Positions 25,238 to 37,150 of a stretch of DNA of 64,000 nt are shown piece after piece (the first letter of the stretch is position 1; the number at the start of each line of letters is the position of its first letter). Below the pieces are notes generated by a model. The model worked only from the letters and a program-made list of their open reading frames with translations. It searched no databases and was not told the DNA's origin. The position numbers and the translations under genes were made by a program. The DNA is from Hymenobacter jeollabukensis. GTDB taxonomy: Bacteria; Bacteroidota; Bacteroidia; Cytophagales; Hymenobacteraceae. The DNA is taken from NCBI RefSeq assembly GCF_005771675.1, contig NZ_VAJM01000009.1, forward strand, positions 124,001-188,000. Direction: 5' to 3'.

Positions 25238-26413
25238 ATGTTTGATTACCTCATCGTCGGAGCCGGCTTCGCTGGCAGCGTGCTGGCCGAGCGCCTTGCC
25301 ACGCGCTCCAATAAGAAAGTGCTGATTATCGACAAGCGTAACCACATCGGTGGCAACGCTTACGACCATTACAACGAGGACGGCATCCTGGTCCACAAGT
25401 ACGGCCCGCACATCTTCCACACCAATTCCCGGGACGTATTCGAATACCTCTCCGACTTCACCGACTGGCGCCCTTACGAGCACTGGGTGCTGGCCTCGGT
25501 CGACGGGCAGCACGTACCGATTCCGATCAACCTGGACACTATCAACAAGCTCTACGGCACCAACATGACCAGCTTCGAAGTCGAAGCTTTCCTGGAGTCG
25601 CAGGCCGAGCACATTCCGGTCATTAAGACCTCGGAGGACGTGGTGGTGAACAAGGTGGGCCGCGAGCTGTATGAGAAGTTTTTCCGCAACTACACCCGCA
25701 AGCAGTGGGGCCTCGACCCCTCGGAGCTGGATAAGTCGGTGACTTCGCGCGTGCCCACCCGCACCAACCGGGACCGGCGCTACTTCACGGACACCTACCA
25801 GGCCATGCCCCTGCACGGCTACACCAAGATGTTCGAGAAGATGCTCGACCACCCGAACATCAAGATCATGCTGAACGTGGACTACCACGAAATCATGAAC
25901 GTCATTCCCTTCAAGGAAATGATTTTCACCGGCCCGGTAGACGAGTACTTCGACTTCAAATTCGGCAAGCTGCCCTACCGCTCCCTGGAGTTCAAGCACG
26001 AGACGCTGAACAAGGAGCAGCACCTCGAAGCGCCGGTGGTGAACTACCCCAACGAGCACCTCTACACGCGCATCACCGAGTTCAAGGCCCTCACCGGCCA
26101 GCAGCACCCCAAAACCAGCATCGTGTACGAGTACCCCAAGGCCGAGGGCGACCCGTATTACCCCATCCCGCGCCTCGAAAACGCCGAGCTGTACAACAAG
26201 TACAAGAAGCTGGCCGACGAGACGCCCAATGTGCACTTCGTAGGCCGCCTGGCTACTTACAAGTACTATAACATGGACCAGGTGGTAGCCCAGGCGCTAA
26301 CGCTTTATAAGAAGCTCACCGAGAAATCGGAGGAAGCGCAGCCGAAGAAACCCGCCATTACCGGCTCGGCTACGCTGATGGAAAAGCTGCTCCCCCGCGA
26401 CCCGGACAAGTAG
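25238..26413 (+). CDS. glf: UDP-galactopyranose mutase
   Basis: FAD-dependent cytosolic enzyme interconverting UDP-Galp and UDP-Galf, the donor for galactofuranose-containing surface glycans. 391 aa. FAD-binding IVGAGFAGSVLAERLA is at the N-terminus, followed by RNHIGGNAYDHYNEDGILVHKYGPHIFHTN. Conserved Arg/Tyr segments NYTRKQWGLDP and EYPKAEGDPYYPIP line the substrate site, and the C-terminus has FVGRLATYKYYNMDQVVAQAL. Preceded by a glycosyltransferase and followed by repeat A copy 3. Confidence 0.96.
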   Translation: MFDYLIVGAGFAGSVLAERLATRSNKKVLIIDKRNHIGGNAYDHYNEDGILVHKYGPHIFHTNSRDVFEYLSDFTDWRPYEHWVLASVDGQHVPIPINLDTINKLYGTNMTSFEVEAFLESQAEHIPVIKTSEDVVVNKVGRELYEKFFRNYTRKQWGLDPSELDKSVTSRVPTRTNRDRRYFTDTYQAMPLHGYTKMFEKMLDHPNIKIMLNVDYHEIMNVIPFKEMIFTGPVDEYFDFKFGKLPYRSLEFKHETLNKEQHLEAPVVNYPNEHLYTRITEFKALTGQQHPKTSIVYEYPKAEGDPYYPIPRLENAELYNKYKKLADETPNVHFVGRLATYKYYNMDQVVAQALTLYKKLTEKSEEAQPKKPAITGSATLMEKLLPRDPDK

Positions 26414-26452
26414 CAGGCGTAAGTTGATCGGGCCGGCAGAACGCTCCCATTA

Positions 26453-26570
26453 GAACGTCATGTCGAGCGAAGTCGAGACATCTCGCGTGTGTATTCAGAT
26501 AGCATTCTTCTCGTTCAACGAGGAAATTACTATCGAGCGAGATGTCTCGACTTCGCTCGACATGACGTTC
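26453..26570. repeat. Palindromic intergenic repeat, family A copy 3
   Basis: Perfect 34-nt arms at 26453-26486 and 26537-26570 (ends GAACGTCATGTCGAGC, inner ends GAGACATCTCGC), separated by a 50-nt AT-richer loop. A further AATGACGTTCT remnant follows at about 26604-26614. Confidence 0.93.
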
Positions 26571-26743
26571 TTTTTAGCGCACAGGCATCATGGCTCCGCC
26601 CGCAATGACGTTCTGGTAGCGGCATCCGGCGGAAACCTGACAACTTAGCTTACTGACCCAACCCTGCACTCTTTTTGAAGAGGCGGGGTTGTTCATTTCT
26701 GGGGCATCTGATAACGCGTCTGGGGCTTTTCCCTTAGAAAACG

Positions 26744-26751
26744 TATTTTTG
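26744..26751 (+). promoter_or_regulatory. -7 promoter element of secA
   Basis: TATTTTTG, an exact TAnnTTTG match, 40 nt upstream of the secA ATG. Confidence 0.55.
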
Positions 26752-26791
26752 AGGTGCGCCCCAGCGCATTCAGTACATTTTCCTCTACAGC

Positions 26792-30193
<3,402 letters not shown>

Positions 30194-30216
30194 CGCTCGA
30201 ATTCGGTGAAAGATTG

Positions 30217-30250
30217 AAAACCGCCCCGGCTACCAAGCTGGGGCGGTTTT
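30217..30250 (+). terminator. secA terminator
   Basis: AAAACCGCCCCGGCT... pairs with ...GCTGGGGCGGTTTT around a short loop, 24 nt after the secA stop. Confidence 0.85.
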
Positions 30251-30255
30251 GCGTT

Positions 30256-30433
30256 GCTGGCGCCGGTTTAGCGAGTGAAACGAGCGTAACCGGTGCCTAA
30301 AATCAGTCAGGCTTTCAGCCTGCGTCCGGCGTCTGATGCTCCGACGATACATGGCAGCGTTTCACGCCGGCTGAAAGCCTGCTTTATGGTGGGCACCGGT
30401 TACGCTCGTTTCACTCGCTAAACCGGCGCCAGC
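30256..30433. repeat. 178-bp element with perfect 42-bp inverted ends (family C)
   Basis: Arms 30256-30297 and 30392-30433 are exact reverse complements over 42 nt (outer GCTGGCGCCGG, inner ACCGGTGCC). The 94-nt centre contains a second imperfect inverted pair (CAGGCTTTCAGCC / GGCTGAAAGCCTG). It lies between the secA terminator and the deoC -7 box. Confidence 0.95.
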
Positions 30434-30442
30434 CGCAATCCT

Positions 30443-30450
30443 TACCTTTG
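30443..30450 (+). promoter_or_regulatory. -7 promoter element of deoC
   Basis: TACCTTTG, an exact TAnnTTTG match, ends 4 nt before the deoC ATG. The -33 position would fall inside the right arm of the 178-bp repeat. Confidence 0.6.
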
Positions 30451-30454
30451 CCCC

Positions 30455-31159
30455 ATGCTCTCCACCGATAACCTGGCCGCGCGCATCGACCACACGCTGC
30501 TCAAGCCCGAGGCCACCCGTGACCAGATCGTGCAGCTGTGCGCCGAGGCGCGGGCGGCGCAGTTTGCCAGCGCCTGCGTGCCGCCGTGCTACGTGAGCGT
30601 GGCCGCCAACGAGCTGTACGACTCGGGCGTGGCCGTGTGCACGGTGGTGGGCTTTCCGCTGGGCTATCAGCTCACCAAGGTGAAGTTTTTCGAGGCGCAC
30701 CAGGCCCTGAGCGAAGGTGCCACCGAAATCGACGTGGTGATGAACGTGGCCGCGTTTAAGTCGGGGCGCGACGCGGAGGTGGAGGACGAGCTGGGGCAGC
30801 TGGCCGAGCTGTGCCATTTCCGCGGCGGCATCCTCAAAGTCATTATCGAAACGGCGCTGCTCAGCGAGGCCGAAATCCGCCGGGCCTGCGACCTGTGCGC
30901 CGCCGCCGGAGCCGATTTCGTGAAAACCTCCACTGGCTTCAGCAGCCGCGGCGCCTCGGTCGAGGATATTCGCATCATGCGCGACCAGCTGCCGGCCCAC
31001 ATCCGTATCAAGGCGTCGGGCGGCATCCGCACCCACGCCCAGGCCGTGGCGCTGGTGCAGGCCGGGGCCGACCGCCTCGGGGCCTCCGCCGGCCTGGCCC
31101 TGCTCACGCCCCCCGATTCCGCCGAAGCTGCCTCCACCCATGAACCGACTGCCTACTAA
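30455..31159 (+). CDS. deoC: Deoxyribose-phosphate aldolase
   Basis: Class I aldolase that splits 2-deoxyribose-5-phosphate to glyceraldehyde-3-phosphate and acetaldehyde in deoxynucleoside catabolism; cytosolic. 234 aa. The Schiff-base Lys157 is in FVKTSTGF, the second active-site Lys186 in IKASGGIRT, and Asp lies in TEIDVVMNVAAF. GADRLGASAGLALL ends the barrel. The start is fixed by the -7 box ending 4 nt upstream. Its last 20 nt overlap the next gene in another frame, implying coupled translation. Confidence 0.96.
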   Translation: MLSTDNLAARIDHTLLKPEATRDQIVQLCAEARAAQFASACVPPCYVSVAANELYDSGVAVCTVVGFPLGYQLTKVKFFEAHQALSEGATEIDVVMNVAAFKSGRDAEVEDELGQLAELCHFRGGILKVIIETALLSEAEIRRACDLCAAAGADFVKTSTGFSSRGASVEDIRIMRDQLPAHIRIKASGGIRTHAQAVALVQAGADRLGASAGLALLTPPDSAEAASTHEPTAY

Positions 31160-31700
31160 CGTGCCCGTGCTCCTCGCTACGCTCGCCCTGGCCGGCTGCG
31201 CTGCCTCGGGCCCGGCCGCGCCCGGCGCCACCACCGCCGCCCCCGATACCACCAAACCCGCTACTACCACGGCGGGCCGCGCCAGTCAGCCGGCCGAAGA
31301 CCTGAGCAAGTACCGGCCGAAGTTCAGCCCGCCGCCCGCGCCCAAGCCGCTGACGGGCAAAGCCTTCGTCACGCCCACGGCCAGCGTGAACACGCTGATT
31401 GACCAGCGCCTGCGCGACCAGGCTTACACCAATCAGAACGTCAAGTACACCTCGGGCTACCGCATTCAGGCCTACGTGGGGCTGGAGCGCGACGAGGCCA
31501 TGGCCATCCGCCGGGCCGTCATCAGCCGCTACCCGGAGGAAACCGACTACGTGGTGTTCAAGCAGCCGATTTACCGCCTCTTCATCGGCGACTACGCTAC
31601 CCGCCTCGACGCCGAGCGGGCCATGCTGCGCATCAAGCCGCTGGCGCCCAAGGCGGATTTGCAGCCGGCGCAGGTGCTCATCAACAAAACCCGCTTCTAG
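31140..31700 (+). CDS. Lipoprotein with SPOR-like domain
   Basis: The 186-aa protein has a signal sequence ending in lipobox LAGC (Cys20) and a Thr/Ala/Pro-rich linker to about residue 75. A C-terminal SPOR-like fold follows (GYRIQAYVGLERDEAMAIRRAV ... VFKQPIYRLFIGDYATRLDAERAML). SPOR domains bind denuded peptidoglycan at division or remodelling sites. It overlaps the deoC 3' end by 20 nt and precedes a small unknown gene by 3 nt. Domain call is by pattern and could be confirmed only by profile search. Confidence 0.82.
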   Translation: MNRLPTNVPVLLATLALAGCAASGPAAPGATTAAPDTTKPATTTAGRASQPAEDLSKYRPKFSPPPAPKPLTGKAFVTPTASVNTLIDQRLRDQAYTNQNVKYTSGYRIQAYVGLERDEAMAIRRAVISRYPEETDYVVFKQPIYRLFIGDYATRLDAERAMLRIKPLAPKADLQPAQVLINKTRF

Positions 31701-31703
31701 CCT

Positions 31704-32099
31704 ATGCCGCTCATTCGTCAGCTGCAGTGGGAGGAGCTGGATTTGTTGCAGGGCCTGGAGGCCATTCCGACCCAGGACGACAACGGCGGTATGCACTACC
31801 GCGTGCGCCACGACGGCCTAGTGCTGCTCGTGTCCTTGTGGCCCGATCTGGGTTTGGTCGACGTGACGCTGGTGCAGACGGGCACCGAGGCCATTCTGCT
31901 GGACCTCACCGTGGCCGTGCGCGGGCGCATCCGCTACAACAACGACAAGCGCGGCGAATACCTCGAGTTTGCCGACTGCGTGCTGGTCAGCCGCGTGACG
32001 CTGGCCGAGGAGCAGATGGAAGCCGCCTTCAGCCCCAACCTGCTGGGCCGCACCATGCTGCTGGCCGTCAAGCCCCACGTGAGCGTGCTGTTTGAGTAG
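31704..32099 (+). CDS. Conserved-looking hypothetical protein
   Basis: A 131-aa cytosolic-looking protein without signal or membrane segment. It seems alpha/beta with many hydrophobic strands (LVLLVSLWPDLGLVDVTLV, EAILLDLTVAVRGRI, EFADCVLVSRVTLA). No recognised motif. It begins 3 nt behind the SPOR lipoprotein, so deoC, the lipoprotein and this gene probably share an mRNA. Confidence 0.7.
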   Translation: MPLIRQLQWEELDLLQGLEAIPTQDDNGGMHYRVRHDGLVLLVSLWPDLGLVDVTLVQTGTEAILLDLTVAVRGRIRYNNDKRGEYLEFADCVLVSRVTLAEEQMEAAFSPNLLGRTMLLAVKPHVSVLFE

Positions 32100-32134
32100 G
32101 GGCGGGACCAGCTGACCAGCAAGCCGCGCGGTTG

Positions 32135-32142
32135 TACCTTGC
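32135..32142 (+). promoter_or_regulatory. -7-like element of the M20 amidohydrolase gene
   Basis: TACCTTGC (seven of eight positions fit TAnnTTTG loosely) ends 5 nt before the ATG at 32148. Confidence 0.45.
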
Positions 32143-32147
32143 GGCTT

Positions 32148-33344
32148 ATGCAGCATTTGCTTACCCGCATTCAGGAACTGGCCGCCGCGCAGGCCGCCGA
32201 CGTGGTGGCGCAGCGCCACCACTTGCACGCCCACCCCGAGCTGTCGTTCAAGGAGTTCGAAACCGCGAAGTACGTAGCCGCCGAGCTGCGCAAGCTCGGC
32301 CTCGACCCGCAGCCCATTGCCACCACCGGCCTCGTGGCCCACATCGAGGGCCGCAACCCCGGCCGCCGCACCGTGGCCCTGCGCGCCGACCTGGACGCGC
32401 TGCCCATTCAGGAGCAGAACGAGGTGCCCTACCGCTCGCAGAACCCCGGCGTGATGCACGCCTGTGGCCACGACGTGCACACCTCGTCCCTGCTCGGCGT
32501 GGCGCGCATCCTCTCGCAGCTGCGCGACGAGTTCGAGGGTACCGTCAAGCTGATGTTTCAGCCCGGCGAGGAGCTGGTGCCCGGCGGCGCGTCCATCATG
32601 ATCAAGGAAGGCGTGCTGGACAACCCCGCGCCGCAGTCGGTACTCGGGCAGCACGTGTTTCCGCAGCTGCCGGCCGGCCAGGTGGGCATCCACGCGGGCC
32701 GCTACATGGCCTCGGCCGACGAGCTGTACCTGACCGTGCGCGGCAAGGGCGGGCACGGCGCCATGCCCGAGCAGAACATCGACACGGTGCTGGTGGCGGC
32801 CAACCTGATTGTGGCCGCCCAGCAGCTGGTGAGCCGCCGCGCCAACCCCAAAATTCCCTCGGTGCTGTCCTTCGGCAAAGTTATTGCCAACGGCGCCACC
32901 AACGTGATTCCCAACGAGGTCTACATCGAAGGCACCTTCCGCACCATGGATGAAGCCTGGCGCGAGCAGGCCCACGTGCACCTGCGCCAGCTCTGCGAGG
33001 GCCTGGCCACGGCCATGGGCGCGACGTGCGAGCTGGAAATCCGCCGCGGCTACCCCTGCCTCGACAACGACGTGACCGTAACCAGCCGCGTGCGCGCCGC
33101 TATGGTCGACTACCTCGGCCCCGACAACGTCATCGACATCGACCAGTGGATGGCCTCTGAGGACTTCGCTTTCTACTCGCAGCAGGCGCCGAGCTGCTTT
33201 TACCGCCTCGGCACCCGCGCCCTCGACGGCCGCTTCGCCTCCTCCGTCCACACGCCCACCTTCGACGTAGAAGCCCAGGCCCTCACCGTCGGCCCGGGCC
33301 TGATGGCCTGGCTGGCTTTGCGCGAGCTGGCCGTGGAAGCGTAA
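32148..33344 (+). CDS. M20 family amidohydrolase (N-acyl-amino acid/hippurate hydrolase-like)
   Basis: Metal-dependent hydrolase of 398 aa. Metal-site motifs of the M20D subfamily are present: HAHPELSFKEFETA, ALRADLDALPIQE, MHACGHDVHT (Cys106, His108), FQPGEELVPGGASIMI with the Glu pair, and HTPTFDVE near the C-terminus. The central dimerisation lid has GKGGHGAMPEQNID. It probably removes acyl groups from amino acids in the cytosol. The ATG at 32148 is preferred over an upstream TTG because of the -7-like box. Gene alone; 33 nt before a beta-barrel-type gene. Confidence 0.93.
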   Translation: MQHLLTRIQELAAAQAADVVAQRHHLHAHPELSFKEFETAKYVAAELRKLGLDPQPIATTGLVAHIEGRNPGRRTVALRADLDALPIQEQNEVPYRSQNPGVMHACGHDVHTSSLLGVARILSQLRDEFEGTVKLMFQPGEELVPGGASIMIKEGVLDNPAPQSVLGQHVFPQLPAGQVGIHAGRYMASADELYLTVRGKGGHGAMPEQNIDTVLVAANLIVAAQQLVSRRANPKIPSVLSFGKVIANGATNVIPNEVYIEGTFRTMDEAWREQAHVHLRQLCEGLATAMGATCELEIRRGYPCLDNDVTVTSRVRAAMVDYLGPDNVIDIDQWMASEDFAFYSQQAPSCFYRLGTRALDGRFASSVHTPTFDVEAQALTVGPGLMAWLALRELAVEA

Positions 33345-33377
33345 GCCGCAGTCACCGCTAATCATCCGTATCCGCTT

Positions 33378-34193
33378 ATGAAGTCAATCCTGATGCGCGT
33401 GGCGCTGGCCGGTGGCCTGCTGGGGCTGCTCACGCCCACGGCCACCCAGGCCCAGCGCAAGCTCCGCAACCCGCTCAACGGCAGCACCGAGTTGCAGCTG
33501 GAGCTGGCCCGCCAGAACGGCGACTTTTTCTGGGGCAGCCTGCAGGCCCGACACAGCTTCGGTAAGTACGGCGAGTCGTTTGTCAACAACTGGGGGCAGG
33601 TCGGCTACGAGCATTTCTGGTCGGAGCACTGGAGCGGCGGCGGCAACGCCCGGCTGTACCTGCTGGAAGAGCTGGGCGGCGACGTGAGCAGTCTGCAGCT
33701 TTACTTCCGTCCGGAAGTGCTGCTGCGCCACCGCGGCGACGTGTTCGGGCTGACTTTCGGGCAGCGCCTGAGCCTGGATTACCTGTTCCAGCCCGCCGAC
33801 CAGCGCAACCTCAGCCAGGCCCGCCTGCGCCTCGACCTGGAGCGCTTCTACAACGTGGGCGAGCGGGTGAAGCTACGTCCGCGCATTGCCTACGAAGCCG
33901 CCGCCAACATCCGCCTGCAGCCCCCCGACGACGCGCCCGATCAGCGCACGCTCGAACAGGGCATCTGGCGGGCCGAGGTTGGCATCCGCCTTTCCGACCA
34001 CTTCGACCTGACGCCCTACGTTGCGCGCCAGACCGATTTTGCAATCTACCTGCCCCAGTTCGACGCCGACGGCAACCTCGTCTCCGGCGGCCGTACCAAC
34101 GTGCGCACACCCGTCGTTGGCATCGACCTGCGCTATACCTTATTCCAAGGCAAATCGACCTTCAACCGGGTGCAGCTGCCGACGCAACATTGA
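33378..34193 (+). CDS. DUF2490-like outer-membrane beta-barrel protein
   Basis: The 271-aa protein has a signal peptide (ending PTATQAQR). The rest alternates aromatic and polar residues typical of outer-membrane strands (GSTELQLELARQNGDFFWGSLQARHSF ... VVGIDLRYTLFQ). Resembles DUF2490 proteins, whose function is unknown. The name is tentative; another small barrel family would look alike. Confidence 0.75.
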   Translation: MKSILMRVALAGGLLGLLTPTATQAQRKLRNPLNGSTELQLELARQNGDFFWGSLQARHSFGKYGESFVNNWGQVGYEHFWSEHWSGGGNARLYLLEELGGDVSSLQLYFRPEVLLRHRGDVFGLTFGQRLSLDYLFQPADQRNLSQARLRLDLERFYNVGERVKLRPRIAYEAAANIRLQPPDDAPDQRTLEQGIWRAEVGIRLSDHFDLTPYVARQTDFAIYLPQFDADGNLVSGGRTNVRTPVVGIDLRYTLFQGKSTFNRVQLPTQH

Positions 34194-34415
34194 TGATGAT
34201 GTCATTTTGTCGGTGCTGGCTGGCGCGGGAAATGGCGCTTTGCAGGCTTTGACCCTATAATAAGCTTTGTTTTCTTCGAACGTAGTTTGGGTTGTGATGA
34301 TAAAATAAGACTTTTTGTCTGAATTATTTGATTGGTACGAAATTGATAAGTAGGAGAGCGTCCGCGCCACTTTCGACGCGGTTCACCTTCTGAACTCAAC
34401 CCAATCAAATACTCT
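34194..34415. other. AT-rich leader/promoter region of hsp20
   Basis: 222 nt, clearly richer in A/T than the surroundings (for example GATGATAAAATAAGACTTTT around 34295-34314). No exact TAnnTTTG box was found. TTATTTG at about 34325 and a TTG-rich stretch are the best promoter guesses. Confidence 0.45.
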
Positions 34416-34856
34416 ATGGCAACCATGTTCAACACCCAGCCCGCCCGTCGCGCCGTGCGTCCCTTCGACGCTGTTCTGAGCCAGTTGTTCAACGATACCC
34501 TGCCCGGCTACACCACCGGCACCGGCTTCCTGCCCGCCGCCGACGTGCTGGAAACCGCCACCGGCTTTGAGCTGCTGCTCACCCTGCCCGGCGTGCCCAA
34601 AGATGCGCTGACCATCGACGTGCAGGAAGGCACCCTGACGGTGAGCGGCGAGCGGAAAGCCCCGGTCACCGAAGGCGAAAACGCGGTGAAAGTGCGCCGC
34701 ACCGAGTCGAGCTACGGCACGTTCTCGCGCAAGTTCCGCCTGCCCGAAACCGTCAACGCCAACGCCATCGAGGCCGAAATGACCGACGGCGTGCTGCGCC
34801 TCGTGCTGCCTTTCGACACCGACAAAACAACCAAGCGTCAGATCGAAGTGCGCTAA
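34416..34856 (+). CDS. Hsp20/alpha-crystallin small heat-shock protein
   Basis: ATP-independent holdase of 146 aa. The N-terminal arm (to about 45) is followed by the alpha-crystallin domain with DVLETATGFELLLTLPGVPKDALTIDVQEGTLTVSGE, YGTFSRKFRLPETVN and the A-x-x-x-n-GVLRL signature (MTDGVLRLVLP). A long AT-rich leader suggests conditional expression. A clear hairpin terminator follows. Monocistronic. Confidence 0.96.
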   Translation: MATMFNTQPARRAVRPFDAVLSQLFNDTLPGYTTGTGFLPAADVLETATGFELLLTLPGVPKDALTIDVQEGTLTVSGERKAPVTEGENAVKVRRTESSYGTFSRKFRLPETVNANAIEAEMTDGVLRLVLPFDTDKTTKRQIEVR

Positions 34857-34872
34857 CCGGCTACCAGACTGC

Positions 34873-34903
34873 AAAAAAGGCACCTTTCGTTGGTGCCTTT
34901 TTT
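34873..34903 (+). terminator. hsp20 terminator
   Basis: AAAAAAGGCACC pairs with GGTGCCTTTTTT around TTTCGTT. Confidence 0.9.
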
Positions 34904-34988
34904 GTTGGTACGCGTGTTGCTGCCTTAGCAAACTGATGCAACCCTGTACGAGCCGGCGGGTATCTAGCGTTAAAGCGCCGCTGGCTCA

Positions 34989-35019
34989 TTGGAGCTTCAC
35001 GAAGCGTTTCGTACTTTAA
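34989..35019 (+). promoter_or_regulatory. Promoter of the HtrA gene
   Basis: A -33 TTG at 34989-34991 and a -7-like TACTTTAA at 35012-35019, spaced 20 nt, about 35 nt ahead of the ATG. Confidence 0.5.
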
Positions 35020-35054
35020 GCCCGGACTCACTTTTTTCCCTTCTTAGCTTACCC

Positions 35055-36560
35055 ATGCAAGCCAAACAAATGATGCTCGGCCTCCTGGGCTCCGCCATTC
35101 TCGGCGGGAGCGTGGCCGTGGGCGGGTACAAGCTGCTGGAACCCGCGCGCCCCGATGCGCCGCAGGCCGTAGCTGCCGACCCCAACGTGCGCTACACCAG
35201 CGCGCTGCGTAGCTCCACCTACAACGTGCCCGAAGGCCTGAACTTCGTGGCGGCCGCCTCGGCCGTGACGCCCGCCGTGGTGCACGTGATGACGGAATAC
35301 GCCCCTAAAATGGCGCAGAACGACCAGATTCGCATGGATCCGTTCCTGCGCCAGTTTTTTGGTGACGACTTCGACGGCGGAATGCGCCGACAGCCGCAGG
35401 GCGCGCAGGTCGGGTCGGGTTCGGGCGTGATTATCGCCGCCAACGGCTACATCGTGACCAACAACCACGTCATCGATAAGGCCGACAAGATTGAGGTGGT
35501 GCTCGACGACAAGCGCAAGTACTCCGCCAAGCTCATCGGCGCCGACCCCACCACCGACCTGGCCCTGCTGAAAGTGGAGGCCGACAACCTGCCCTACGTG
35601 CGCTACGGCTCGTCCGACAACGTGAAAGTAGGGGAGTGGGTCTTGGCCGTGGGCAACCCCTTCAACCTGAACTCGACCGTGACAGCCGGCATCATTTCGG
35701 CTAAAGGGCGCAACATCAACATCCTCAACCGCGAGGACCGCATGGGCATCGAGTCGTTCCTGCAGACCGACGCGGTAGTAAACCCCGGCAACTCGGGCGG
35801 CGCCCTGGTCAACCTGAACGGTGACCTGATCGGCATCAACTCGGCCATTGCCTCGCACACCGGCTCGTTTGAGGGCTACTCCTTCGCCGTACCCAGCTCC
35901 ATCGTGAGCAAGGTGGTCGACGACCTGCTGAAGTACAAAGTGGTGCAGCGCGCCCTGCTCGGGGTGAACATCCGCGAGGTCGACGCCACGCTGGCTTCGG
36001 AGAAAAAGCTGAAGTCGCTCGACGGGGTGTACGTGGTGGGCCTGAGCTCGAACAGCGCCGCCGCCGACGCGGGCCTGAAGGAAGGCGACATCATCACCGA
36101 AATCAACGGCGCGAAGGTGAATACCTCCTCGCAGCTGCAGGAGCAGGTGGCCCGCTACCGCCCCGGCGACAAGATCAAGGTGAGCTACCTGCGCGGGGAA
36201 GACCGCCGTAGCGCTACGGCCACCCTGCGTAACTCGTCGGGTACCACCGACATCGTGCGCGAGGAAACCACCGCCTCTATCGAGTACGAAGGCGCCAAAT
36301 TCTCGCCGCTGAGCCGGCAGGAAATGAACAAGCTGGACCTGGAAGGCGGCGCCAAAATCAGCGGCGTGCGCGGCTCCAACTTCCGCGAAACCGGCATTGC
36401 CGACGGCTTCATCATCACCCGCATCGACAAGAACAAGGTGAGCAAGCCCCAGGACGTGAAGCGCTACCTCGAAGCCGCCAAGCAAAGCCAGGGCGCGCTG
36501 GTTGAGGGCATCTACCCCGACGGCCGCAAGTCCTACTATCCCATCGGGCAGGTCGACTAA
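35055..36560 (+). CDS. DegP/HtrA-type serine protease
   Basis: Envelope protease/chaperone of 501 aa for misfolded exported proteins. It has an N-terminal signal anchor (MMLGLLGSAILGGSVAVGG). The trypsin-like domain has the complete triad His138 (TNNHVI), Asp168 (TTDLALLK) and Ser247 (NPGNSGGAL), and an LA-loop with DDFDGGMRRQ. One clear PDZ domain follows (about 305-395, LLGVNIREVD ... GLKEGDIITEINGAKV), then a second degenerate PDZ (about 405-500). The ATG at 35055 starts the signal anchor. It follows hsp20, so two proteostasis genes are adjacent with separate promoters. Confidence 0.95.
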   Translation: MQAKQMMLGLLGSAILGGSVAVGGYKLLEPARPDAPQAVAADPNVRYTSALRSSTYNVPEGLNFVAAASAVTPAVVHVMTEYAPKMAQNDQIRMDPFLRQFFGDDFDGGMRRQPQGAQVGSGSGVIIAANGYIVTNNHVIDKADKIEVVLDDKRKYSAKLIGADPTTDLALLKVEADNLPYVRYGSSDNVKVGEWVLAVGNPFNLNSTVTAGIISAKGRNINILNREDRMGIESFLQTDAVVNPGNSGGALVNLNGDLIGINSAIASHTGSFEGYSFAVPSSIVSKVVDDLLKYKVVQRALLGVNIREVDATLASEKKLKSLDGVYVVGLSSNSAAADAGLKEGDIITEINGAKVNTSSQLQEQVARYRPGDKIKVSYLRGEDRRSATATLRNSSGTTDIVREETTASIEYEGAKFSPLSRQEMNKLDLEGGAKISGVRGSNFRETGIADGFIITRIDKNKVSKPQDVKRYLEAAKQSQGALVEGIYPDGRKSYYPIGQVD

Positions 36561-36590
36561 GCGGACTGGCTGCTACTGCGGCACTTACTG

Positions 36591-36625
36591 AAAAAGCCCT
36601 GCCACGGATACGGCGGGGCTTTTTT
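36591..36625 (+). terminator. HtrA gene terminator
   Basis: AAAAAGCCCTGCC pairs imperfectly with GGCGGGGCTTTTT around ACGGATAC. Confidence 0.8.
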
Positions 36626-36727
36626 GTGCCAGTATGTGCGCAAAAGCCCCGTTTATAGGCTTATTTCGAATACCGGCTATCGGTCCCGCAGCCGCCCCGG
36701 GTTAGTAGCAATAGTACTGTACCGAAA

Positions 36728-37111
36728 GTGAGCGAAGAAGCTAACGACGACCAATTCCAGGCCAGAACCCGCGCCAACATCCAGCAAGCCGTCCAGGTAT
36801 TGCAGCAGACGCTGCAGCCCTACCTGCGCACCTTCAGCGCCGAAGAGCTGACCATGCTGCGGAAGGTGGCCACTACGCCCGGCCCCCGCGCCTTGCCCTT
36901 GCCCGCTGCCAATACCGACCTGGGCCGCCTGCACGGACGGCTAACTCAGCTGCGCGGGCAGATGGCGCCGTTTGCGTGGCTGGACGACCTGCGCGCCGAG
37001 CTGGAGGACCTGCTGGTGCTGCTGGAAGGTACGCTTATCTGGTACGGCGCTGAGCGGCACGACCTGACGCCCGACCTGCAGCAGGCCCTGCGCCTGATAA
37101 TGGCCAACTGA
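36728..37111 (+). CDS. Small acidic helical hypothetical protein
   Basis: A 127-aa cytosolic, mostly helical protein (IQQAVQVLQQTLQPYLRTF, AELEDLLVLLEGTLIWYG). Start is a GTG; no closer ATG fits. No recognised domain. It stands alone between HtrA and an aldehyde dehydrogenase. The frame and codon use look genuine, but support is modest. Confidence 0.6.
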   Translation: MSEEANDDQFQARTRANIQQAVQVLQQTLQPYLRTFSAEELTMLRKVATTPGPRALPLPAANTDLGRLHGRLTQLRGQMAPFAWLDDLRAELEDLLVLLEGTLIWYGAERHDLTPDLQQALRLIMAN

Positions 37112-37150
37112 CGGCTGGCGAGGCGCTGGCAGCGTGCCACGGGTATTTGC

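Noticed and set aside
26460-26648. Small open frame starting MSSEVETS in the glf-secA spacer
   Set aside because: It is made of the arms of palindromic repeat family A; similar MSSEVETS strings arise at each copy simply because the DNA repeat is read in frame.
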